NCBI GenBank assembly: GCA_027067775.1
Contig: JAMOVK010000106.1
Coordinates: 1-32,230 of the forward strand
Direction: 5' to 3'
DNA length: 32,230 nt
Source of the DNA: Deltaproteobacteria bacterium
GTDB taxonomy: Bacteria; Desulfobacterota; Dissulfuribacteria; Dissulfuribacterales; QOAL01
Position numbers and translations under genes: made by a program. The notes under the pieces are model-generated. The model was not told where the DNA came from. It did not search any database and saw only the letters and a program-made list of their open reading frames with translations. The stretch's first letter is position 1. Every line of letters starts with the position of its first letter. This document shows positions 7,761 to 13,679 of the stretch, piece after piece.

Positions 7761-7789
7761 AAAAGCCGACTATTAGATTAATCGGCTTT
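7759..7789 (-). terminator. Terminator of the slyD transcript
   Basis: An 8-bp stem (AAAGCCGA at 7762-7769 with TCGGCTTT at 7782-7789) on the minus strand is followed by six T's. It is in the 65-base convergent gap and partly overlaps the stop of the LTxxQ paralogue 3. It may also slow plus-strand transcription, although no T-run follows on that strand. Confidence 0.75.
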
Positions 7790-7825
7790 GTCTAACTCGC
7801 ATTTTTTGTTTGACAGCGATCTGTT

Positions 7826-8341
7826 TTATCCACAACCTCCGCATGTACCGCAACCACCCTGAGGATCGGTGTCGCAGCCACATGCTCCTGCCAAATTTGA
7901 CATTTCAGCAAAGGAAGGTTCCCTAACATCCAGGATTTCTATATCAAAATGAAGCGTTTCGCCTGCCAAGGGATGATTAAAATCTGCCTTTACTACCTCA
8001 TCGGTAACCTCCTTGACTGTAAATCGTACAGGGCCATGGGGAGATTGGGCCTCAAAGGGCATCCCTGGCTTAATCTCCATGCCCTCAGGAAAGTTGGACC
8101 TCGGGATTTCACGAATAAGGTCGTCTCTGGCTTCTCCATATGCATCCTCTGGTTTTATGGTCAGAGAGACAGAATCCCCTGCCTTTTTTCCTTTTATTCC
8201 GTCTTCAAGCCCCTTTATCACCTGACCGGAACCGAAAACAAAACCAAATGGCTCGTCGGGCGTTGTCTGGTCTATTGTCTCACCAGAATCGAGCTTGAGA
8301 GTGTAGTTAATTGTTACATAAGTCTTGTCATTAATTTCCAT
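7826..8341 (-). CDS. slyD: SlyD-like FKBP peptidyl-prolyl isomerase
   Basis: A 171-residue FKBP-type prolyl isomerase/chaperone of the SlyD group. Residues 1-70 give the split FKBP domain (VTINYTLKLDSGETID, GSGQVIKGLEDGIKGKKAGD, PEDAYGE). The insert-in-flap chaperone domain lies between about 73 and 125, and FKBP resumes with GETLHFDIEILDVR. Where E. coli SlyD has a His/Cys/Asp-rich nickel tail, this protein ends in a Gly/Cys tail with Cys154, 156, 164, 167 and 170. That is a probable soft-metal site. The start has a clear AGGAG, and a good promoter lies upstream. A nickel-handling role would suit the larB/larE genes further along, but that is inference. Confidence 0.9.
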   Translation of the reverse strand: MEINDKTYVTINYTLKLDSGETIDQTTPDEPFGFVFGSGQVIKGLEDGIKGKKAGDSVSLTIKPEDAYGEARDDLIREIPRSNFPEGMEIKPGMPFEAQSPHGPVRFTVKEVTDEVVKADFNHPLAGETLHFDIEILDVREPSFAEMSNLAGACGCDTDPQGGCGTCGGCG

Positions 8342-8400
8342 TTTTTTCTCCTAAGTGATTTTTATTCCAAGAAACTTACTGGGAAAGTTTTTGGTAGCGG

Positions 8401-8429
8401 ATTATTGATGCCTGCAGTTAATATGTGAA
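8401..8429 (-). promoter_or_regulatory. Sigma-70 promoter of slyD
   Basis: On the minus strand TTCACA (8424-8429), a 17-base spacer and AATAAT (8401-8406) each match consensus in five of six positions. The start codon of slyD is about 50 bases further on. Confidence 0.6.
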
Positions 8430-8524
8430 CAATAATAGGTATAAAACCTATGAAGGTCAAGGATAAATAAAAACTCTTTGCCATCCTCATAGTCTTTAGG
8501 AAGGACAGCGGCACAGGTGGGCAT
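8402..8524 (-). CDS. Possible 40-residue protein between hemY and slyD
   Basis: An ATG with GGAAAAAG before it opens a 40-codon frame on the same strand as its neighbours, starting MPTCAAVLPKDYEDG and ending CRHQ. The composition is protein-like (three Cys, aromatic-rich centre), but I recognise no family. The 3' end overlaps the slyD promoter, which weakens the case. The 212-base gap holds nothing else I can name. Confidence 0.25.
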   Translation of the reverse strand: MPTCAAVLPKDYEDGKEFLFILDLHRFYTYYCSHINCRHQ

Positions 8525-8553
8525 CTTTTTCCGAATGACGCGTTACCTTTGGG

Positions 8554-9936
8554 TCAAAATCTTGCTGTAAAATCTCTCTTGGCCATGCTTTCAGCTAGTC
8601 TTTTAGAATTTGCAACACAATCGTTTAAGCTGACTCCTCCGATCCAGTTGCATCTTATGAAAAGGTAGGGAATCTTGGAAAGCTCCTGCCCGATATTTCG
8701 GACCAGTGCAAAATACCCCGTATGGTATTGAGGAATAGCCCGCTTCCACCTAAACACTGTTGCAAGATCTGGATCAGATCTAAAGCCAATTAAAGAGCGT
8801 AGATCTTCAAGGGCCATATCTAAAATCTGTGAATCTTTAAGCTCAAGGATGTGCCTATTTCTCATCCCGCCAACAAGGCATCTTATTAAATGATACCTGT
8901 CTGGAGCCCTGTTTTCAAACACTGATGAATCCCACAGGGCACCGAGAATCTTTCTGGATTCACAAAAGGGACAGAGAAAACCAAATCCGTTGAGACTATC
9001 TGTTATGCCCTCTTTTCTTATCCCAAAGGCGCAAACCGCTATGGGAGGATATTCAAAATAAGAGAACAACCTGGAAAGCTCTGGAGAAACCGTCTTAACA
9101 ACTGAAGCAGCGTTGAAAGCCGGAAGAGACAAAACCAAATGGCTCCCAGACAGATTTGTTCCGTTTTTTAAAAAGACCTGCCACTCATCTGCCTGTCTTT
9201 CTATTTTCATCACCCTAGCATTTACCACTATCTCTTCTTTGAGAGCCTGTCTAAGGGCCTGGACCAAATCTTCCATTCCTCCATGAAAGGAGGTCAAAGT
9301 ACCACCGGGGCCGGCAGAGGGGCCTTTTTTTCCTTTCTTCCTGGCTTTTGCCTGAAGTTTTATCATTGCCACAATAAGACTACCGTATTCTCTTTCAAGT
9401 TCGTGTATCCGAGGAAAACAGGCCTTTAAGGAAAGTCTTTCAGGATTGCCTGCATAAATGCCGGATGCCATGGAATCGATCAGATACCTGTATGCCTCAT
9501 CCCCAAGACGTCTTATGGCAAAAGATGCAAGGGTTTCATCTACGTCCTGCATCAGGGGAGGAATCACGGGTTCAAGCATCAAACGCATCTTGCCCCACGG
9601 AGATAGCACCGATGAAGACAGAAACTGTCCAGGCGACGTTGGAAGGGGAACAAGTTTTCCGTTTCTAACCACATAACGTATTCTTGACGCATCATTACTT
9701 CTCAGGGGTTTGACTCCTAAGTCTGCAGCAAGGGCCAATGTGGAAGGTTTGTTATCAAGAATTCCATTTACTCCTCTTTCGATTACAAAACCGTCTCTTT
9801 TGTCAGTCCAGGCCTTGCCCCCTACCCTGTCCTTTGCCTCAAGAACGGTTATCTTCCAGCCATTTGACATGTTTTTTAAATACCATGCCAGGGACAAACC
9901 ACTCATTCCTCCACCAACTATTATTACATGGGCCAT
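8554..9936 (-). CDS. hemY: Protoporphyrinogen oxidase, HemY/HemG type
   Basis: A 460-residue FAD-dependent oxidase that makes protoporphyrin IX (or coproporphyrin III) from the porphyrinogen in haem synthesis. The N-terminal Rossmann motif VGGGMSGLSLAWYL binds FAD. It is followed by LEAKDRVGGKAWT and the PPO-typical ERGVNGILDNKP and LVPLPTSPGQFL. The C-terminus has the YHTGYF and FIRCNWIGGVSLNDCVANS segment close to the family's FAD-binding end. Two ATGs are adjacent; the one at 9936 has better spacing (7) from AAAGGAG than 9939. It is monocistronic or leads into slyD. The family normally uses O2, which is odd if this organism is a strict anaerobe. Confidence 0.9.
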   Translation of the reverse strand: MAHVIIVGGGMSGLSLAWYLKNMSNGWKITVLEAKDRVGGKAWTDKRDGFVIERGVNGILDNKPSTLALAADLGVKPLRSNDASRIRYVVRNGKLVPLPTSPGQFLSSSVLSPWGKMRLMLEPVIPPLMQDVDETLASFAIRRLGDEAYRYLIDSMASGIYAGNPERLSLKACFPRIHELEREYGSLIVAMIKLQAKARKKGKKGPSAGPGGTLTSFHGGMEDLVQALRQALKEEIVVNARVMKIERQADEWQVFLKNGTNLSGSHLVLSLPAFNAASVVKTVSPELSRLFSYFEYPPIAVCAFGIRKEGITDSLNGFGFLCPFCESRKILGALWDSSVFENRAPDRYHLIRCLVGGMRNRHILELKDSQILDMALEDLRSLIGFRSDPDLATVFRWKRAIPQYHTGYFALVRNIGQELSKIPYLFIRCNWIGGVSLNDCVANSKRLAESMAKRDFTARF

Positions 9937-10045
9937 CATCAGGCTCCTTTCTCTATATTTTTACAGGTTCTTACAATAGCACTTTTTGAATAAATTTCGC
10001 ATGAAATAATTCCTGCCAAGGAATATTCAATCATAGCCATAAAAC

Positions 10046-10080
10046 AAAAAAAATCGGCCTGTGAGATTTGCAAGGCTGAT
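10046..10080 (-). terminator. Terminator-like hairpin between divergent genes
   Basis: An 8-bp stem with one G-T wobble (10053-10060 with 10073-10080, 12-base loop) is followed on the minus strand by eight T's. It faces the hemY promoter region and not the end of any known gene. It may stop antisense reads coming through the AEC gene or end an unrecognised short RNA. Confidence 0.5.
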
Positions 10081-10134
10081 CTTGTTTAGGGGAATTGATA
10101 ATAGTAAAAAGTGCATCGAGGGTTAAGCTTTAAA

Positions 10135-11049
10135 ATGGAAAACTTTGTCATAATAATAATCTATCTACTTATAGGTGTTTTTCTCAAGGCGACAAAAAGA
10201 CTACCAGAAAACTTTTCAAATAGCCTAAATCTTTTTGTCATATACGTATCTCTCCCTGCATTGGTGCTGCTCAGGATCCCCTCTATGGAAATCAGCAGCG
10301 AGCTGATGTTTGTGGCTGCCTTGCCATGGGTTATGGTGGTCTTAGGCAGTGTTATGGTACTTTTATTCTCTCGCATGTTGGGATGGGAAAAAGAGGTGAT
10401 TGGTTGCCTGTTGCTAATGGTGGCTCTTGGCAACACTTCATTTCTTGGGATTCCCATGGTCAAGGCCTTTTTTGGAGAAGATGCCATTGCCTATGCCGTA
10501 ATATATGACCAGCTTGGCTCTTTTCTGGCTCTTGCCACCTATGGCTCGCTGGTTCTGGCATTTTTCGCAAGCAGGAAGGAGGCCACCCCCAAACCTTGGG
10601 AAATATTAACAAAAATCCTGTCATTCCCTCCTTTTATTGCCCTTGTTGTAGCCCTTTTTATCAGGAATATAACCTACCCCCAGTTTGTATTATCGATACT
10701 GAAAAGTCTTGGGGCCACACTTGTTCCAGTAGTTATGATAGCGGTTGGCCATCAGCTATGCATACGTCTTGAGGCTGGCACATTAAAGGCCTTAATGGCT
10801 GGTCTGATCATGAAGCTATGTGCTGCTCCACTCCTTGCACTTTTGATTGTAAAGCTGTTTGGTCTTCATGGACCCTCTGTTGAAGTTGCGGTATTTGAAG
10901 CAGGAATGCCTCCGATGGTATCAGCCGGTGCTCTTGCCATAATGGCAGGACTTTCTCCAGGCCTTACTGCAGCTCTTGTAGGTGCTGGAATATTTTTAAG
11001 CTTTCTAACATTGCCAGTTCTTTTTGAAATAATAAAATTGGTCATATAA
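10135..11049 (+). CDS. AEC-family (auxin efflux carrier-like) permease
   Basis: A 304-residue polytopic inner-membrane transporter of the AEC family (TC 2.A.69), whose bacterial members move malate, other organic anions or amino-acid derivatives. About ten hydrophobic segments are visible. The N-terminal LLIGVFLKATKRLP and LNLFVIYVSLPALVL, the central GNTSFLGIPMVKAFFGEDAIAYAVIYDQLG, and the C-terminal EAGMPPMVSAGALA are all family features. I start at the ATG at 10135 with GAGGG 11 bases upstream; a GTG at 10111 would add eight residues and has no ribosome site. It stands alone, convergent with mltG 20 bases away. The substrate is unknown. Confidence 0.88.
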   Translation: MENFVIIIIYLLIGVFLKATKRLPENFSNSLNLFVIYVSLPALVLLRIPSMEISSELMFVAALPWVMVVLGSVMVLLFSRMLGWEKEVIGCLLLMVALGNTSFLGIPMVKAFFGEDAIAYAVIYDQLGSFLALATYGSLVLAFFASRKEATPKPWEILTKILSFPPFIALVVALFIRNITYPQFVLSILKSLGATLVPVVMIAVGHQLCIRLEAGTLKALMAGLIMKLCAAPLLALLIVKLFGLHGPSVEVAVFEAGMPPMVSAGALAIMAGLSPGLTAALVGAGIFLSFLTLPVLFEIIKLVI

Positions 11050-11069
11050 CATAACCAAAGTTTGTTTTT

Positions 11070-12104
11070 CTATCTTCCAGACCTTTTATGCAGGATATAC
11101 TTTCTAACGGCCCTGTTATGTTCTTTAAGGCTTCTTGAAAAATAGTGGGTCCGATTACCCTTGGAAACAAAATATAGATATTTTGTTTCCCTTGGATAAA
11201 GGACTGCCCTTAAGGAAACAATGCCTGGATTACATATGGGCCCTTTTGGAAGTCCATAACGGGTATAAGTATTAAAAGGTGTGGCCTTCCTGAGGTCCTT
11301 CCATGTAAGCCGTTTCTTCTTGATCTTTCTTTCTACCATAATGCCATACTTTACAGTTGGATCGGCCTGAAGAGGCATTCCCCTTTTTAGTCTGTTCCAA
11401 AACACACTCGCTATAATTGGCTTTTCTTCCTGTACCGCTGCCTCTAGCTCTATGATAGAGGCCAAGGTAACCACCTGATGTATAGTGATTCCAAGCTCTT
11501 TTATTCTCTTATCAAAGTCATGACCTTTCCACACATCCCAAAACCTGCTCACAAAATTTTTCACTATATCCTTGGCAGTCACCCCCTTTGGTAAAAAATA
11601 CGAATCTGGGAAGAGATAACCTTCAGCACTTTCTTCCCAGTTGATGCCAAGCTTGGACAAAAACTTCCTATCTGTGCATGTAGAGAGAAAGTCTCCCTTA
11701 CTGACTAACCCGGCCCTTTGAAGCAGATCTGCAATCTGGAACATATTGTATCCTTCTGGTATGGTTATCAGATGTTGTACCACCTGACCGGACACCAATA
11801 TTTCCAGAATCTTTTGGGGTTTCATTGATGGACTTAATTTGTATTCTCCAGCCTTTATTAACTCTGCCTCTTTTCTGTACCAGGCAAGCACCCAAAAGAC
11901 CTCTTTGGAACGGATTAGACCTTTTTTTTCCAGGAGTTTCGCCACTTGCCTGAAAGATGACCCCTTTGGTATCTCAATTATCGTATAAACAGTCTGGTCA
12001 GAAACTGGTTCCAGCAGCTCTTTTACATGGCCATATCCGATGTATGCTGCAAGAAACAGGAGATATAAAAAAAAGATAAATTTTAGATTTAAAAAAATTC
12101 GCAT
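11070..12104 (-). CDS. mltG: Endolytic murein transglycosylase MltG
   Basis: A 344-residue inner-membrane enzyme that cleaves nascent glycan strands and is thought to set glycan length. One transmembrane helix (about 7-25) anchors a periplasmic part. It comprises a LysM-like region (IPKGSSFRQVAKLLEKKGLI, IPEGYNMFQIADLLQ) and the YceG catalytic domain with Glu219 in ASIIELEA, equivalent to the E. coli catalytic Glu. ASVFWNRLKRGMPLQADPTVKYG and the closing YLYFVSKGNRTHYFS are diagnostic. There is no obvious Shine-Dalgarno. Near its 3' end the coding DNA holds a 13-bp perfect inverted repeat (listed separately). Usual neighbours such as ruvX or pabC are absent. Confidence 0.93.
   Translation of the reverse strand: MRIFLNLKFIFFLYLLFLAAYIGYGHVKELLEPVSDQTVYTIIEIPKGSSFRQVAKLLEKKGLIRSKEVFWVLAWYRKEAELIKAGEYKLSPSMKPQKILEILVSGQVVQHLITIPEGYNMFQIADLLQRAGLVSKGDFLSTCTDRKFLSKLGINWEESAEGYLFPDSYFLPKGVTAKDIVKNFVSRFWDVWKGHDFDKRIKELGITIHQVVTLASIIELEAAVQEEKPIIASVFWNRLKRGMPLQADPTVKYGIMVERKIKKKRLTWKDLRKATPFNTYTRYGLPKGPICNPGIVSLRAVLYPRETKYLYFVSKGNRTHYFSRSLKEHNRAVRKYILHKRSGR
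11163..11190. repeat. 13-bp perfect inverted repeat inside mltG
   Basis: GGAAACAAAATAT and its exact complement are separated by two bases inside the conserved codons for ETKYLYFVS of mltG. Short CCAAGG direct copies flank it in the coding strand. It would form a strong mRNA hairpin about 90 bases before the stop codon. Confidence 0.8.
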
Positions 12105-12204
12105 ATGAAAAATGAAAAAATCTTTTGGTTGTTATTAATAATATTATTTTTTATCTATCTTATTGTCTCGTCTGGTTCCAAAAGTCGTTATCCGTGAATC
12201 TTCA

Positions 12205-12225
12205 GGCCATCAAGTCTTGATGGCC
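12205..12225 (+). promoter_or_regulatory. Strong palindromic hairpin in the ttcA leader
   Basis: A perfect 10-bp inverted repeat around one T (GGCCATCAAG arms) lies in the 241-base gap between mltG and ttcA. As RNA it gives a 9-bp stem with a three-base loop. With the terminator-like hairpin at 12274-12306 it makes a two-hairpin leader. It could instead be a DNA operator. Confidence 0.5.
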
Positions 12226-12273
12226 CAAAAATACATACGAAAGGCAACTGTCAGCAGCAGGTTCACAAGCCAC

Positions 12274-12306
12274 CGGTTACCGTTGCGAAATAGTAACTGT
12301 TTTTTT
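12274..12306 (+). terminator. Possible attenuator before ttcA
   Basis: A 7-bp stem with one G-T wobble (12274-12280 with 12293-12299, 12-base loop) runs straight into seven T's, then the GTG of ttcA follows 40 bases later. The order fits a leader attenuator or the 3' end of a small RNA starting near 12160. Five bases of the loop (GTTGC) can pair with GCAAC at 12244-12248. I could not match it to a known riboswitch. Confidence 0.45.
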
Positions 12307-12345
12307 GGAACAGATACTAATAACAACGAACAGGCGCAAAGAAAA

Positions 12346-13089
12346 GTGGGCTACCTAAAAAAAGAGATTAACCGTAAAATAGGCAAGGCCATCCACCGGT
12401 TCGGCCTAATTGAAAGGGGTGACTCTATTATGGTGGCCGTATCTGGAGGAGCAGACAGTCTTACGATGTTGTATTTTCTGCACCAATGGAAGAAGAAGGC
12501 CCCCATAGACTTTGAAATAATGCCAGTGTTTATGGAGATGGGCTACAATGGAAAAAGAATATCAAGGGTGCTGCAGGGGTATTTCCAATCTCTGGAACTG
12601 CCATTCTACATGGAGGAAACAGACTATGCCCTTTACGCTCATGGTAGTGCCAACAGGGGGAAAAGTCCGTGTTTTTTATGTTCCTGGAAAAGAAGAAAGA
12701 GGCTTTTTCAGCTAACCCAGATATTGGGTTGCAACAAGATAGCTTTTGGTCATAATCTTGATGATGTTATAGAGACCTTTTTCCTAAACATGTTTTACAG
12801 CGGGGAAATGAGTACCATGCTTCCTCGTCAAGAGATGTTCAACGGGCTTTTAACCATTGTTAGACCCATTGTATTGGTGGAAAAAGATAAGATAAAAAGG
12901 CTGGCCAACAAGCTTGGACTGCCCATATGTGAAAACCTCTGTCCATCTGCATCAAAAAGTAAAAGGAACAAGGTGAGACAGATTTTATCTAACATCTACA
13001 GGCAGGATAAAAAGATAAAGGGAAACGTGGCAAGGGCCCTTTTCAACCCACGGCCAGAATATCTTCCGGAGAAATTGCCCCCACCCTGA
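12346..13089 (+). CDS. ttcA: TtcA-family tRNA 2-thiocytidine synthase
   Basis: A 247-residue PP-loop ATPase of the TtcA/TtuA-like group; TtcA puts sulfur on cytidine 32 of tRNA with a [4Fe-4S] cluster. The PP-loop SGGADS is at 33-38. Cys109-x2-Cys112 (PCFLCSWKRRKRLF) and the later Cys195/Cys199 (ICENLCPSA) are candidate cluster ligands, and FGHNLDDVIETFFLNMFYSG is diagnostic. The frame is open to 12163, but only from a TTG with no ribosome site and across the hairpins. I therefore start at the GTG at 12346, where homology begins; its ribosome site is poor, so the start is uncertain. The last 47 bases overlap tsaC tail to tail. Confidence 0.82.
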   Translation: MGYLKKEINRKIGKAIHRFGLIERGDSIMVAVSGGADSLTMLYFLHQWKKKAPIDFEIMPVFMEMGYNGKRISRVLQGYFQSLELPFYMEETDYALYAHGSANRGKSPCFLCSWKRRKRLFQLTQILGCNKIAFGHNLDDVIETFFLNMFYSGEMSTMLPRQEMFNGLLTIVRPIVLVEKDKIKRLANKLGLPICENLCPSASKSKRNKVRQILSNIYRQDKKIKGNVARALFNPRPEYLPEKLPPP

Positions 13090-13666
13090 CAACAGTCATA
13101 GATTGGCTGGTGCAATCAACAATGGTGGATGAAGGGCCAGGGGCAATCTGACCCGCATCCAGGAAATAGTCAGGCCCCTCTTTCAGTTGTTGCTTGACCT
13201 GCTCCACGGTCTTTGTTAGTCCTGCTCCAGAAAGATTGGCACTGGTAGCAGTAATTGCTCCCCCTACCCTTTTAACCAGCTCTGCTGCAACAGGATGGCT
13301 GGATACACGGACCCCAACCCTGTCTGTATCTCCACTTAAAAAGTAATGCGTCCCCTTTTGGGCAGGAAGAAGCAAGGTCAAGGGGCCAGGCCAGAACTTT
13401 TTCATAAGTTTGTATGCATAGTCTGGGATAAGGGAAAATTCTATCGGAGCCTGCTCCAGTTCCTGTACCAGTATTAGGAGGGGTTTATTGAATGGCCTTT
13501 TTTTTATTAGATAAATTTTTTTGAGCGCCTCTTCAAAATCGATAGAGGCAGCAAGGCCATAGGCGGTCTCTGTTGGAATAACGCACACCCCTCCCCTTTT
13601 TATGACCCTTGCCGCCTCATCTATCTTTTCATCAAGTTGTCGGACAGAATCTGATAAATTTGTCAT
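13043..13666 (-). CDS. tsaC: Threonylcarbamoyl-AMP synthase TsaC/YrdC
   Basis: A 207-residue Sua5/YrdC/YwlC protein that makes threonylcarbamoyl-AMP for t6A37 of ANN-decoding tRNAs. Key motifs are IPTETAYGLAAS, KKRPFNKPLLILV (the basic nucleotide-binding loop), FWPGPLTLLLP, RVSSHPVA and ITATSANLSG. The length is that of the short bacterial TsaC, without the Sua5 C-terminal domain. It starts 13 bases after the purD-purE stop, with no strong ribosome site, so it is probably cotranscribed with it. Its 3' end overlaps the ttcA coding end. Confidence 0.93.
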   Translation of the reverse strand: MTNLSDSVRQLDEKIDEAARVIKRGGVCVIPTETAYGLAASIDFEEALKKIYLIKKRPFNKPLLILVQELEQAPIEFSLIPDYAYKLMKKFWPGPLTLLLPAQKGTHYFLSGDTDRVGVRVSSHPVAAELVKRVGGAITATSANLSGAGLTKTVEQVKQQLKEGPDYFLDAGQIAPGPSSTIVDCTSQSMTVVRVGAISPEDILAVG

Positions 13667-13679
13667 TATTATGATGATA

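Noticed and set aside
7949-8428. 159-residue plus-strand frame opposite slyD
   Set aside because: Antisense to a conserved FKBP protein; no start signal.
11050-11069. Terminator between the AEC gene and mltG
   Set aside because: The 20-base convergent gap has a short T-run but no usable stem.
12163-12345. Longer TtcA starting at a TTG at 12163 or an ATG at 12220
   Set aside because: No ribosome site at either codon, no family similarity in the added residues, and the stretch holds the palindrome and terminator-like hairpin.
12180-12346. Cyclic-di-GMP (GEMM) or other known riboswitch in the ttcA leader
   Set aside because: A few bases recall the GEMM core (AAGCC, GGTTACCG), but the two-domain layout and the other conserved parts are absent.
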